NCBI RefSeq assembly: GCF_902753875.1
Contig: NZ_CADDTS010000030.1
Coordinates: 1-41,232 of the forward strand
From: Acinetobacter bouvetii
Lineage (GTDB): Bacteria; Pseudomonadota; Gammaproteobacteria; Pseudomonadales; Moraxellaceae
Reading direction: 5' to 3'
Length of the DNA: 41,232 nt
Shown here: piece after piece, positions 8,582 to 17,522 of the stretch
How the letters are laid out: each line of letters opens with the position of its first letter
Position numbering within the stretch: position 1 is the stretch's first letter
Program-made: the position numbers and the translations under genes
Notes under the pieces: generated by a model
Database searches by the model: none
The model's input: the letters and a program-made list of their open reading frames with translations, nothing else
Told to the model about the DNA's origin: nothing

Positions 8582-9187
8582 CTAGTTAATGATCAGCCAG
8601 GTGGCAGCAAGCATGAGTAAACCACCTGAACCACCATCGATCCATTTTTGTTTACGTTCATCCATCTGGGTATTTTGCGTGATTCGTTCAAACACTAGAC
8701 TCAAGCTGCAATACACCACAAAAATCAAGCCAATAAAGATAAAAGACAGAATCAAACCTTGCGTAACCGTGTTGGTTGATTGATCAATAAACTGCGGCAA
8801 AATTGCAAAATAAATCAGCATACCTTTAGGATTTAACAGTGCAGTAAAAAATCCTTTTTTGATTGGATTTGAAGCTGATTTTTTCTCAACACTGAGTTTT
8901 TTATTGCTAAACACTGAACCTATTAAATGGACTGACAAATATAAAAGGTAAGCAATACCTAACCAACGAATGGTTTCAAATAATACAGGAAAAGACACAA
9001 TAATCGCTGCAATACCCAAAGCCACTAGAATTGAATGCACCAGATAACCTGAGCAAATACCAATAGTTGCCATCATGCCTGCTTTTGCATCCTTACCCAT
9101 CACTTGTGACAGGATAAACAACATATCTGGTCCTGGTGTGAAAATTAGGGGGATCACCGTTAAGGCAAACAATGCAAATACAGACAT
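8582..9187 (-). CDS. LysE/RhtB-family amino acid exporter
   Basis: An inner-membrane exporter of the LysE/RhtB superfamily, 201 residues and about six membrane helices. The family signature is at the N-terminus: MSVFALFALTVIPLIFTPGPDMLF (TPGPD), followed by GxxxGxxxH-type packing in GICSGYLVHSILVALG and the GFFTALLNPKG segment. The open frame extends upstream to 9520, but start ATG 9187 is chosen because AAGGGAAG is 7 bases before it and the longer version would run across the divergent regulator gene. Divergent from the Lrp-type regulator at 9302, which probably controls it. Substrate unknown; amino acids such as threonine, homoserine or branched-chain residues are exported by relatives. Confidence 0.9.
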   Translation of the reverse strand: MSVFALFALTVIPLIFTPGPDMLFILSQVMGKDAKAGMMATIGICSGYLVHSILVALGIAAIIVSFPVLFETIRWLGIAYLLYLSVHLIGSVFSNKKLSVEKKSASNPIKKGFFTALLNPKGMLIYFAILPQFIDQSTNTVTQGLILSFIFIGLIFVVYCSLSLVFERITQNTQMDERKQKWIDGGSGGLLMLAATWLIIN

Positions 9188-9301
9188 TTCAATTCTTCCC
9201 TTTCTATGTCCTGAAAGTGAATTTAGTATGTTTGAAACTGTATAAAATAGGATTTCAATTATTCTATAATAGATATTATTTTTCGAATTATATTCTAATT
9301 T
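9188..9301. promoter_or_regulatory. Divergent promoter region between LysE-type exporter and Lrp-type regulator
   Basis: A 114-bp, very AT-rich spacer with repeated ATTCTATAATAGAT and GAATTATATTC-type half-symmetric blocks, as expected of Lrp-family sites. It must contain both start sites and probably the regulator binding sites; exact boxes cannot be fixed by eye. Confidence 0.5.
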
Positions 9302-9796
9302 ATGAAACTTTCTTCCAAGTCTATTGCAGTAAAGCTTGATCGTATCGATAAAAGTATCATTCGTGAACTGCAAAACAATGGCCGTATGCAAAACAATGAT
9401 CTGGCCCGTGTCATTGGCCTCTCGCCCTCTTCTTGTCTGCGTCGGGTGAAATTGCTGGAAGAAGCTGGTGTTATTCAGAATTACACCACCGTGGTTGATC
9501 CACAAAAAGTGGGCTTGCAACTGATTCTGTTTTCACGGATCTGGCTGGTCGGTCAGGATGCAGAAACCATTGATACCTTTATTGAAGCCATGAAAGAACT
9601 GCCTCAGGTCATGGAATGCTATATTATTTTGGGTGAATGTGATGCCATGCTTAAAGTGGTGGTTCCAGATCTGGAAAGTTACCGTAAGTTTCAGTCAGCA
9701 CATTTGACCAAGAAAAATGGCATTACCAGTGTAAAGACCGATTTACCTAGTCAAATTATCAAGCAAAGTTTCCAGCTTCCACTGGATGACATGTGA
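9302..9796 (+). CDS. Lrp/AsnC-family transcriptional regulator
   Basis: A 164-residue one-domain-plus-sensor regulator. The N-terminal helix-turn-helix (about residues 14-62) reads LDRIDKSIIRELQNNGRMQNNDLARVIGLSPSSCLRRVKLLEEAGVI, the classic AsnC pattern. The C-terminal RAM (amino-acid-binding) domain (about 70-150) contains VMECYIILGECDAMLKVVVPD, matching the conserved V.ECY...G..DY.L.V block. It is divergent from the LysE-type exporter, an arrangement seen for amino-acid-sensing regulators controlling exporters, so it probably activates export on excess amino acid and represses itself. Ligand unknown. Confidence 0.93.
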   Translation: MKLSSKSIAVKLDRIDKSIIRELQNNGRMQNNDLARVIGLSPSSCLRRVKLLEEAGVIQNYTTVVDPQKVGLQLILFSRIWLVGQDAETIDTFIEAMKELPQVMECYIILGECDAMLKVVVPDLESYRKFQSAHLTKKNGITSVKTDLPSQIIKQSFQLPLDDM

Positions 9797-10070
9797 ATGC
9801 GGACATCCGTATCAGGATATTAAGAAACTAAAAAATGCGGGATATGTTTAATACCTGAAGAGAATAGCTAAGCGAGTTGATCCAATAGCAGCATGACTTG
9901 ACTTAAATCGCCGATTGAATCTTGGCTTTGGATGGGTTTGCGACGCTTTAAAAATAAAAACTGAAGCTGTGTGCTGTTTTTTACATCGCACTTTCAGGGC
10001 TACTTGCATCCATTAGTCAAGATTAAGATAGCCCTTATATTGCATAGAGTTTGGATCAACTTGAATCGAA
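9797..10070. other. Gene-free stretch with a possible decayed coding remnant
   Basis: A minus-strand frame at 9868-9993 (41 residues, no start codon upstream, ending ...LLLDQLA) has coding-like composition (KRRKPIQSQDSIGDLSQVM) but no recognisable family and no ribosome-binding site. It may be the tail of a lost gene. Confidence 0.3.
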
Positions 10071-10508
10071 CTATGCCAGCTGACCTTGTAAAAAATCACG
10101 GTGGATATGGCTTAAATCAATCAGGTCATAGGCTTGCAGGTTGAATATTTTCCAGACCACTAAAAAGTCTTCTTTTAAATCGACATTCTTGGTCGCAATC
10201 GGACGCTCCTGCCATTGCAAGTCTGAAATCCAGAGATAGGTTTGTTTGGTCAGATCATTCACTGCCTGCACCTTACCTTCCTGATTAATCCCTTGTACAT
10301 GTGCATGCGCAGGCAAAGATGGCTCGATATTCGGCAAACTTATTTCTACAAAATGTTTAACTTGACGCAGTCCATAACCCGCAAAAATATCCTTTTGTGC
10401 CTGGTTTAACTGACTATATTTCTCTTGAATATCTGAAATCATGGTTTTGCCTATCGCTTCGATTCCCAAAATTGAGCTTACATACAGTGGAACAAAAAAT
10501 AATTTCAT
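10071..10508 (-). CDS. Small putative exported protein of unknown function
   Basis: A 145-residue protein I do not recognise. The N-terminus MKLFFVPLYVSSILGIEA is hydrophobic and could be a signal peptide cleaved after IEA, though the charged region is minimal. The rest is soluble, with a SLPNIEPSLPAHAHVQGINQEGKVQAVNDLTKQTYLWISDLQW segment suggesting beta strands and no cysteines. It stands alone, with 218 bp before xerC and 274 bp after it, both AT-rich. The start at 10508 has no clear ribosome-binding site; an internal ATG at codon 23 would remove the signal peptide. Codon use looks ordinary for the neighbourhood. Confidence 0.6.
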   Translation of the reverse strand: MKLFFVPLYVSSILGIEAIGKTMISDIQEKYSQLNQAQKDIFAGYGLRQVKHFVEISLPNIEPSLPAHAHVQGINQEGKVQAVNDLTKQTYLWISDLQWQERPIATKNVDLKEDFLVVWKIFNLQAYDLIDLSHIHRDFLQGQLA

Positions 10509-10726
10509 CTGTATAGATGATTCATGCCACCCACTGATTCACTTATACTCTATTTTTATACCTTAAAAATTGTCTTTTTATTATCCGACAATAGTTCAAA
10601 ATGTCATCTTTATGAACTGATATTTTTTCACAGCTTTATTTAAGTTGAATGAATTCTCCATCCAATCTTACTAATCATCAAGCAAATTCTGCGCCAATTA
10701 TAAAACCTGAGCCAGTTAAAGTGTGA

Positions 10727-11665
10727 TTATTTTTTCAGCTGTGCTCGCGGATGCGCCTGATCATAAACCTGTGCCAGATGATCAAAATCGACATGGGTAT
10801 AGATTTGCGTCGTGGTTAAATTACTGTGCCCTAACATTTCCTGTACAGCACGTAAATCACGACTATTTGACAACATATGACTGGCAAAACAATGCCGTAA
10901 CAAGTGCGGATGTAAATCCACATTCACACCGGCACGCTGTGCCTGAAATTTGACCCGATTTTCAATTTGCCGTGCACCCAGCGGATTACCCTTTTGGGTA
11001 ATAAAAACCTGAGCATCCGGAACAAAATCTCCATTCCACAATGGATAGACCTGTAACCATTTCATCACCGCATCTTTGGCTTTGCTGCCAAAAGGCACCA
11101 CCCGAGTTTTATTGCCCTTACCGGTAATCCTTAACAGCTGGCGGTTAAAATCCAGATCTTTAATCCGTAAGCCCTGCACTTCTGCCAGACGCAAACCACT
11201 CGAATATAGCAATTCCAAAATCGCTTTATCGCGCAGCCACATCTGTTGCTGTGCTTCAGTTTCCGGCGCAGGCTGATCTAAAATCTGATTAATGGTTTCA
11301 ATATCGATCATACCGGGCAAAGGCCTAGGCAAACGCTTTAACTGAAAATCATCCGCCGGGTTAAAAGCCAGATACTGACCCTGTTCTGCCCATTTCATGA
11401 ATTGACGAATAGAGGACAAGAGCCGCTGTAAACTGCTGGAACTGAGTTGCTGTTGTTCAACCTTATGCGCCAAATATTCACGCAAATCAGTCGCTTCCAC
11501 GCTGGCCAAATCCAGTTTTTTGACTTCACAAAAATTTAAAAAATCTGAGACATCTCGTTCATAAGCCTGCAATGTATGTTCAGATTGATTTTGAATCTTT
11601 CGTTCTTTGAGCCACATCCCCAATAAATCGGCAGGAGAACGTATTTGCATCTCTGGATCAATCAC
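10727..11665 (-). CDS. xerC: Tyrosine recombinase XerC
   Basis: XerC acts with XerD at the dif site to resolve chromosome dimers at division. The N-terminal SAM-like DNA-binding domain (about residues 10-95) is followed by the catalytic domain with all expected residues: Arg in SSGLRLAEVQGL, Lys in TGKGNKTR, His-x-x-Arg in HLLRHCFASH, His in LGHSNLTTTQ and the nucleophile Tyr in IYTHVDFDHL. Start is ambiguous: the frame opens at GTG 11677, but GTG 11665 has AGGA 6-7 bases upstream and is preferred; ATG 11650 is also possible. In enterobacteria xerC is in the dapF operon; here a terminator separates it from dapF, and no DUF484 gene lies between them. Confidence 0.95.
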   Translation of the reverse strand: MIDPEMQIRSPADLLGMWLKERKIQNQSEHTLQAYERDVSDFLNFCEVKKLDLASVEATDLREYLAHKVEQQQLSSSSLQRLLSSIRQFMKWAEQGQYLAFNPADDFQLKRLPRPLPGMIDIETINQILDQPAPETEAQQQMWLRDKAILELLYSSGLRLAEVQGLRIKDLDFNRQLLRITGKGNKTRVVPFGSKAKDAVMKWLQVYPLWNGDFVPDAQVFITQKGNPLGARQIENRVKFQAQRAGVNVDLHPHLLRHCFASHMLSNSRDLRAVQEMLGHSNLTTTQIYTHVDFDHLAQVYDQAHPRAQLKK

Positions 11666-11766
11666 GTTTTTCCTCACTTTTTAAAGGGTTAAAATTCATA
11701 TAAAACAATTAGGATTTTTATTCTAGCCACTTCAGGGTGACTTATCCAACATCCAATTTTACAGAT

Positions 11767-11799
11767 AAAAAAAGCACCATCAGGGTGATAGTGCTTTTT
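11767..11799 (-). terminator. Intrinsic terminator between dapF and xerC
   Basis: A6-GCAC-c-ATCA, loop GGG, TGAT-a-GTGC-T5. It lies between the dapF stop (11823) and the xerC start, so xerC probably has its own promoter in 11678-11766. The flanking A-run makes it usable on both strands. Confidence 0.88.
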
Positions 11800-11822
11800 A
11801 TTCAAATTTCAGTTTTTCAGTT

Positions 11823-12668
11823 TTATTGTTGATAATAACTTAAATCGATACGACCTTGATAAACATTGGCTGTCGGACCGGTCATCCAGACCACATCACC
11901 CTCTTTCCATTCAATTTGCAACTTGCCACCAGCCAGCTCAATTTCTACCGCATTTGCCAGCAAACCACGGCGCATGCCCGATACTGCCGCAGCACATGCT
12001 CCAGTACCACAAGCCAAAGTCTCACCCACACCGCGTTCAAATACGCGTAAACGTGCATGTTTTTCATCAATAATTTGCATAAACCCGGCATTGACTCGCT
12101 GTGGAAAGCGTTCATGCGATTCCACTTGTGGCCCAATACGCGCAACATCTGCAGTAATCACATCAGGAACAATGGTCACGGCATGCGGGTTACCCATATT
12201 CACCACATCAATGGTCAACTTTTCATTGTTGGCCAAATCAATGTCATACAAATTTTCAGGTTCATCTGCAAAGAACGGAATTTCCTGCGGCAAGAATTTA
12301 GGATAGCCCATATTCACCCGCACCCAACCGTTTTGACCCAGTTCAGGCTCGACAATGCCGGCTTTGGTTTGCACTTTAATTTTGGTTTTGGTGGTAAGTT
12401 GACGTTCATGCACAAAACGCGCAAAACAACGCACGCCATTACCGCATTGTTCAACTTCAGAACCATCGGCATTGAAAATACGATATTTAAAATCGACATT
12501 CGGTAAATCAGGTGGTTCAACAATCAGTAGCTGGTCAAAACCAATCCCGAAATGACGGTCTGCCAAGCGCTGAATGGTCATGGTGTCTAAATAAGCACGC
12601 TGGCTGATCAGATCAACCACCATAAAATCATTGCCCAGACCATGCATTTTGGTAAATTCTAAAAACAT
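11823..12668 (-). CDS. dapF: Diaminopimelate epimerase
   Basis: DapF converts LL- to meso-diaminopimelate, the precursor of lysine and of peptidoglycan cross-links. Both active-site cysteines are present, in [20 protein letters not shown] and in [16 protein letters not shown], along with [13 protein letters not shown] at the N-terminus and NMGNPHAV in the middle. The frame opens at ATG 12683 overlapping the lysA stop by one base, but ATG 12668 is preferred because GGAG lies 9-10 bases upstream and the protein then starts [15 protein letters not shown] like its relatives (281 residues). Last gene of lptM-lysA-dapF, directly downstream of the gene whose enzyme uses its product. Confidence 0.97.
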   Translation of the reverse strand: MFLEFTKMHGLGNDFMVVDLISQRAYLDTMTIQRLADRHFGIGFDQLLIVEPPDLPNVDFKYRIFNADGSEVEQCGNGVRCFARFVHERQLTTKTKIKVQTKAGIVEPELGQNGWVRVNMGYPKFLPQEIPFFADEPENLYDIDLANNEKLTIDVVNMGNPHAVTIVPDVITADVARIGPQVESHERFPQRVNAGFMQIIDEKHARLRVFERGVGETLACGTGACAAAVSGMRRGLLANAVEIELAGGKLQIEWKEGDVVWMTGPTANVYQGRIDLSYYQQ

Positions 12669-12682
12669 CTCAGATATCTCCA

Positions 12683-13927
12683 TTAGGGCAATAAACGCTC
12701 ATTTTCCCACAATGATTCAATCGTTTCACGCTCACGAATCAAATGTGCCTGATCGGCATCAACCATCACTTCCGCTGCGCGGCCACGGCTGTTGTAATTT
12801 GAACTCATCACAAAACCATAGGCGCCCGCCCCTAAAACAGCGAGGACATCATTTTCCTGTAGTGCCAGCTGACGCTCTTTACCCAAGAAATCACCGGTTT
12901 CACAAATTGCACCGACTACATCCCAGTCTTTGGCTTCAACATCAGAACGTGGCGTTACTTCCTGAATATTCATCCATGCTTCATATAAAGCAGGACGAAT
13001 CAGGTCATTCATGGCCGCATCAATAATGGCAAAGTTACGATGATTGGTCGGTTTGAGCAAATCCACTTTGGTCAATAATACTCCGGCATTAGCCGAAATA
13101 CTGCGACCCGGTTCCATATATACTTTCAAACCGAGTTTTTCTAAAGCGGGACGCAATGCATTGGCATATTCTTCTACGGTCGGTGGCACTTCATCTTTAT
13201 AAGTCACACCTAAACCACCGCCAATGTCGATGTGTTTCAGTTCAATACCCAGCTCTTTCAACTTGTCGATCATCACAATCACGCGATCTAAAGCATCTAC
13301 AAAAGGCTGAGTTTCAGTCAACTGCGAACCAATGTGACAGTCAATACCCACAACGTCCAGATTCGGCAAAGACGCAGCATATTGATAGGTTTCAAACACG
13401 CTATCAGATGGAATACCAAATTTATTTTCTTTCAAACCAGTCGAAATGTAAGGATGGGTTTTGGCATCGACATCCGGATTCACACGTAAAGAAATCGGCG
13501 CTTTCTTACCCAGCTCAGCAGCCACTTTCTGAATGCGATCAAGCTCTGCATAAGATTCGACATTGAAACAGGCAATACCCACTTCCAGTGCTTTTTTAAT
13601 GTCTGCTTCAGATTTACCCAAGCCAGAGAATACAATTTTAGCGGCATCTCCACCGGCTTTAAGCACACGTGCCAACTCGCCACCAGTCACAATATCAAAA
13701 CCTGCACCCTGCTTGGCCAGTACATTCAATACCGCAATATTAGAGTTCGACTTCACCGCAAAACAAATTTGATGATCGATAAAGCCAAATGCACGGTCCA
13801 TATCCAGATAATGCTTTTCAAAAGTCGCTTTTGAATAAACATACAGTGGCGTGCCAAATTGCTGCGCAAGTTGTTGCAACGAACATTGCTCTGCGTGCAG
13901 AACCCCATTAATACGGGTGAAACTCAT
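12683..13927 (-). CDS. lysA: Diaminopimelate decarboxylase
   Basis: LysA is the PLP enzyme that decarboxylates meso-diaminopimelate to L-lysine. The 414-residue protein shows the PLP lysine in [22 protein letters not shown], the phosphate/substrate loop YMEPGRSI, and [11 protein letters not shown] with the catalytic cysteine of the dimer partner. Start ATG 13927 has AAAGGAT upstream. It follows lptM by 38 bases and touches dapF, so the three are co-transcribed. DapF makes its substrate. Confidence 0.98.
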   Translation of the reverse strand: MSFTRINGVLHAEQCSLQQLAQQFGTPLYVYSKATFEKHYLDMDRAFGFIDHQICFAVKSNSNIAVLNVLAKQGAGFDIVTGGELARVLKAGGDAAKIVFSGLGKSEADIKKALEVGIACFNVESYAELDRIQKVAAELGKKAPISLRVNPDVDAKTHPYISTGLKENKFGIPSDSVFETYQYAASLPNLDVVGIDCHIGSQLTETQPFVDALDRVIVMIDKLKELGIELKHIDIGGGLGVTYKDEVPPTVEEYANALRPALEKLGLKVYMEPGRSISANAGVLLTKVDLLKPTNHRNFAIIDAAMNDLIRPALYEAWMNIQEVTPRSDVEAKDWDVVGAICETGDFLGKERQLALQENDVLAVLGAGAYGFVMSSNYNSRGRAAEVMVDADQAHLIRERETIESLWENERLLP

Positions 13928-13965
13928 GAATGTATCCTTTCGATAACGCGTTTAAATATTGAAAA

Positions 13966-14190
13966 TTAATTCGATTCAGCAGATGAAGCAGGAAGTTCTT
14001 GCTGCACAGGAGCTGTCACTTCTTCTTTATTTGAAGTGTGCTGTTTAGAATCTACATTTGGATATAACAAATATTTTGCACGTTTGTCATAGTTCTGATC
14101 ACTTGGTAACTGTAAAGCACCGGACTGACCACAACCCACAAGCGCAAAGCCTGTTGCCAATAAACTGATGTAGCAAATGACGAGACGCAT
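13966..14190 (-). CDS. lptM: LptM-type small lipoprotein
   Basis: A 74-residue lipoprotein. The signal peptide MRLVICYISLLATGFALVGC ends in a lipobox with Cys20 as the lipidated residue, followed by GQSGALQLP, matching the CGQxGxLxxP motif of LptM (formerly YifL), which assists disulfide maturation of the LptD outer-membrane translocon. The C-terminal tail is disordered and rich in Glu, Gln and Ser. The frame runs back to 14247, but ATG 14190 is preferred because AGGTGG lies just upstream and the signal peptide then starts correctly. Position ahead of lysA-dapF matches the usual lptM-dapF neighbourhood. Confidence 0.88.
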   Translation of the reverse strand: MRLVICYISLLATGFALVGCGQSGALQLPSDQNYDKRAKYLLYPNVDSKQHTSNKEEVTAPVQQELPASSAESN

Positions 14191-14277
14191 CTGACCACCT
14201 ATTTCATATTTTCGAAGAAGTATAACCTGATCATGAGGCATGACCAAAGCGCTAAACGCTAGAGATTATCGTGAGTT

Positions 14278-14311
14278 AAAAAAAAACGCCAGTTTCAGAC
14301 TGGCGTTTTTT
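14278..14311 (-). terminator. Intrinsic terminator after cycA
   Basis: ACGCCAGT, loop TTCAG, ACTGGCGT, a perfect 8-bp stem bracketed by A9 and T6. It ends cycA transcription on the minus strand and separates it from lptM. Confidence 0.92.
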
Positions 14312-14324
14312 CTATCCGAGCGGC

Positions 14325-15728
14325 TTATTTATGTTTCGGTTTGTAGAAACCAAAGTAGCCAATAATCAGAATAATGAACCAAATTGGGCTCACCATTAAG
14401 GCTTTCATGGTATCAGCTTCTAAAGATAAGACATAAATCATGCCGATAAAGAAGATGATCACCACCCAACAGGTAAACAAACCGCCAGGAAGTTTAAAGG
14501 TCGATTTAGCATGTAATTCTGGACGGGTTTTATAATAAACGATGTAGCTCCAGATAATCATGAGCCATACGCAGATAAATAAAATCGTAGAAAGCGTGGT
14601 TGCTAAAGTGAAAGCCTCAACCGTGTTTGGTACGAAATATTGCAGTGCCGCACCCAGTAACAGACAGATAGCGGAGAAATACAATGCATTGGCAGGAACA
14701 GCACGTTTATTCAAGTGTCCAAAAGCTTTTGGACCTTGCTCTTCACGTGACAGACCAAATAACATGCGGCTGGTGGAGAATACACCACTGTTCATGGATG
14801 ACATTACAGAAGACAACACCACCAAGTTCATGATGATCGCTGCTGCTGCAATACCGGCCTGGCTAAACAGATTTACGAATGGGCTGATGGTTGGATCAAT
14901 TTTATTCCATGGTGTCACTGACATGACAATAACCAGTGCCAGGACATAGAAAATAATGATACGAATTGGAATCGAATTGACCGCTTTAGGTAAATTGTGT
15001 TCAGGATCCTTGGTTTCAGCCGCAGTAGTCCCCACCAGCTCCACACCCACGAAGGCGAAAATGGCAATCTGGAAGCCGGCCAAAAAGCCGGTCACGCCTG
15101 TTGGGAAAATACCGCCATGTGACCAGAGATGGGCAAATGAAGCCACTTCACCCGCTGTAGAAGTAAAGCCGGTAAAGATCATCCATAAACCGACAGAAAT
15201 CAGCACCACAATGGCAATAATCTTGATCAAGGCAAACCAGAACTCGAGTTCACCAAACAGTTTTACCGTTACCAGATTCAAGCCCATGATAAAAACAATC
15301 GCGGCTATACTGATCATCACCCCTTCTTCAGGCGAGAACGGGTTCCCTCCATTAAAGAATTGCAGGTAATAAATAATGGCCGATAAATCTGCGATCCCGA
15401 TGGTGATCCAGCACAGCCAATAGGTCCATCCGACAAAATAGCCAGCCCACGGACCAATCAAGTCAGTACTGAAATCAATAAAAGATTTATATTGCAGGTT
15501 AGATAATAATAATTCACCAAGCGCACGCATGACGAAGAACACCATAAAACCAATAATCATATAAATCAGAAGAATGGACGGTCCTGCCAGGCTGATGGTT
15601 TTACCCGATCCCATGAACAAACCCGTACCAATTGCCCCGCCAATCGCAATAAGTTGCAAATGCCGATTTGACAAACTTCGTTGCAGTTCACCATCATCAG
15701 TCGATGAACTATAATTTTCATTTGACAT
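14325..15728 (-). CDS. cycA: D-serine/D-alanine/glycine permease (CycA type)
   Basis: An APC-superfamily amino acid:proton symporter with about twelve membrane helices and 467 residues. It follows E. coli CycA closely from end to end: LQLIAIGGAIGTGLFMGSGKTISLAGPS at the N-terminus, LGELLLSNLQYKSF, GPWAGYFVGWTYW, FAFVGVELVGTTAAETKDPEHNLPKA, and NSGVFSTSRMLFGL. This supports uptake of glycine, D-alanine and D-serine. It is a single gene with its own 285-bp upstream region and a strong terminator. The ribosome-binding site is weak (GAGA). Regulation cannot be read from the sequence; a 7-bp inverted repeat GCTCAAA/TTTGAGC lies in the leader at 15766-15804. Confidence 0.92.
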   Translation of the reverse strand: MSNENYSSSTDDGELQRSLSNRHLQLIAIGGAIGTGLFMGSGKTISLAGPSILLIYMIIGFMVFFVMRALGELLLSNLQYKSFIDFSTDLIGPWAGYFVGWTYWLCWITIGIADLSAIIYYLQFFNGGNPFSPEEGVMISIAAIVFIMGLNLVTVKLFGELEFWFALIKIIAIVVLISVGLWMIFTGFTSTAGEVASFAHLWSHGGIFPTGVTGFLAGFQIAIFAFVGVELVGTTAAETKDPEHNLPKAVNSIPIRIIIFYVLALVIVMSVTPWNKIDPTISPFVNLFSQAGIAAAAIIMNLVVLSSVMSSMNSGVFSTSRMLFGLSREEQGPKAFGHLNKRAVPANALYFSAICLLLGAALQYFVPNTVEAFTLATTLSTILFICVWLMIIWSYIVYYKTRPELHAKSTFKLPGGLFTCWVVIIFFIGMIYVLSLEADTMKALMVSPIWFIILIIGYFGFYKPKHK

Positions 15729-16013
15729 TGTTATTTTCGTCTCTCAAATTTCGTGTGATAAAAGTAGCTCAAATTAAAAAAAATAAATAAAGTTTTTTGA
15801 GCGATTGTTTAATATTTTGCAAACCTAAGCGTGTCTATGTTGCTTTTTCATCCAAATTCGCTCCATTTAATTGTCCTGTTTTTCACTTCCCTTTGATTTA
15901 GCAGTTTATGTGCCAATATAAAGTTAGATCAGAAGATATGCAAAAAATTGTATTTCCATACAGCTATTGCTACATTCTTCATCCATCTTTAGATTTATAT
16001 AGATATCACTCCA

Positions 16014-17405
16014 ATGAGCAAAGTCAAAACTGTGTACCGTTGCGAACAATGTGGAACTGACCATCCGAAATGGGCGGGACAATGTTCAGATTGCGGAGAA
16101 TGGAATAGTCTGACTGAAGTTCGGATTGAACCGGCCATCACTCATCGTGCACAACCGAAAATGGGCGGCGGCTATGCCGGTCAGGCAGCAAACATCACCA
16201 CCCTAAATAAAGTTTCCGTCTCACATGAAACACGCTTGGCTACTGGGATTGGCGAATTTGACCGCGTTCTGGGTGGAGGATTGGTCACAGGTTCTGTGGT
16301 GCTGATTGGCGGTGATCCGGGAATTGGTAAATCCACCATTCTGTTACAGACAGCCACCCATATGGCGGCTGCGCAGAGCTCCGCGCTGTATGTCACCGGT
16401 GAGGAATCGCTGTCACAGGTGGCTTTGCGTGCGCACCGTCTAGAGCTGCCAACAGAGCATCTTCAAGTGATGGCGGAAACCTGTGTGGAACGGATTTGTG
16501 AAGTTTTAGCCCAGCAACGCCCTGCCGTGGCGATTCTCGATTCCATTCAAACACTCTATACCGAAACCTTGCAATCGGCGCCCGGTGGCGTCTCGCAAAT
16601 TCGTGAATCGGCAGCGTTACTGACCCGTTTTGCCAAAAATAGTGGCACAGCACTATTCATTGTGGGTCATGTGACCAAAGAAGGCGCATTGGCAGGACCA
16701 CGTGTACTGGAACATATGGTCGACTGTGTGCTGTATTTTGAAGGTCAGTCCGACTCGCGTTACCGCATGATCCGCGCGGTAAAAAACCGTTTTGGCGCGG
16801 TTAATGAACTCGGCGTGTTTGGCATGACCGATAAAGGCTTACGTGAAGTGGCTAATCCATCGGCTATTTTCTTAAGCCGTTATGATGAAGCCATTCCCGG
16901 TTCGATTGTGATGATTAGCCGCGAAGGTACCCGTCCATTGCTGGTCGAGGTGCAGGCTTTGGTAGATGATGCGCATGGTCAACCGCGTCGTGTCGCCCTA
17001 GGTCTGGAACAAAACCGACTGAATATGTTACTTGCGGTGATGCACCGTCACGGCGGTGTGCAAACCTCTGGACAGGATGTCTATGTCAATGTGGTCGGTG
17101 GCTTAAAGATTACTGAAACCGGTTCTGATCTGGCAGTCCTGTTGGCCTGTGCGTCCAGCTTGCGTGGCAAAGCCTTGCCGCAACAACTGGCTGTGTTTGG
17201 TGAAGTTGGATTATCCGGTGAAATTCGTCCGGTGCCCAATGGCCAGGAACGCCTAAAAGAAGCCATCAAGCACGGGTTTAAGTATATTATTTTGCCAAGA
17301 GGCAATGCCCCGCAAAAACCGATTCCAAATGTGCAGATTATTTCCGTGGCGCGACTACATGAAGCGTTGACTGAAGCCATGAACTTGAGTGAAGAACTGG
17401 CTTAA
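16014..17405 (+). CDS. radA: DNA repair protein RadA
   Basis: RadA is a RecA-like ATPase that drives branch migration during recombinational repair. The 463-residue protein has an N-terminal four-cysteine zinc finger (Cys10, 13, 24, 27 in YRCEQCG...CSDCGEW), Walker A GGDPGIGKST near residues 98-107, the RadA-specific KNRFG motif near 257, and a C-terminal Lon-protease-like domain (about 280-455). No clear ribosome-binding site precedes ATG 16014, but the zinc finger starts at once, so a later start is not possible. It is divergent from cycA and probably monocistronic. Confidence 0.97.
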   Translation: MSKVKTVYRCEQCGTDHPKWAGQCSDCGEWNSLTEVRIEPAITHRAQPKMGGGYAGQAANITTLNKVSVSHETRLATGIGEFDRVLGGGLVTGSVVLIGGDPGIGKSTILLQTATHMAAAQSSALYVTGEESLSQVALRAHRLELPTEHLQVMAETCVERICEVLAQQRPAVAILDSIQTLYTETLQSAPGGVSQIRESAALLTRFAKNSGTALFIVGHVTKEGALAGPRVLEHMVDCVLYFEGQSDSRYRMIRAVKNRFGAVNELGVFGMTDKGLREVANPSAIFLSRYDEAIPGSIVMISREGTRPLLVEVQALVDDAHGQPRRVALGLEQNRLNMLLAVMHRHGGVQTSGQDVYVNVVGGLKITETGSDLAVLLACASSLRGKALPQQLAVFGEVGLSGEIRPVPNGQERLKEAIKHGFKYIILPRGNAPQKPIPNVQIISVARLHEALTEAMNLSEELA

Positions 17406-17451
17406 AAACTTATATACGTGAATATTCATGTCAAAAAATACCAATTAAATA

Positions 17452-17480
17452 TTGAAATTCGCAACGAATGCCTGCATAAC
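17452..17480 (+). promoter_or_regulatory. Predicted promoter of the Tim44-domain gene
   Basis: TTGAAA (17452-17457), a 17-base spacer and CATAAC (17475-17480) match sigma-70 boxes at 5/6 and 4/6, 43 bases before the start codon. Confidence 0.55.
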
Positions 17481-17522
17481 TATAAGGCTCCAATTTAATT
17501 TTTTATTTAGTAGGAAAAAACG

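Noticed and set aside
9188..9520. N-terminal extension of the LysE-type protein
   Set aside because: It would overlap the divergent Lrp gene, and a good ribosome-binding site lies before the internal ATG at 9187.
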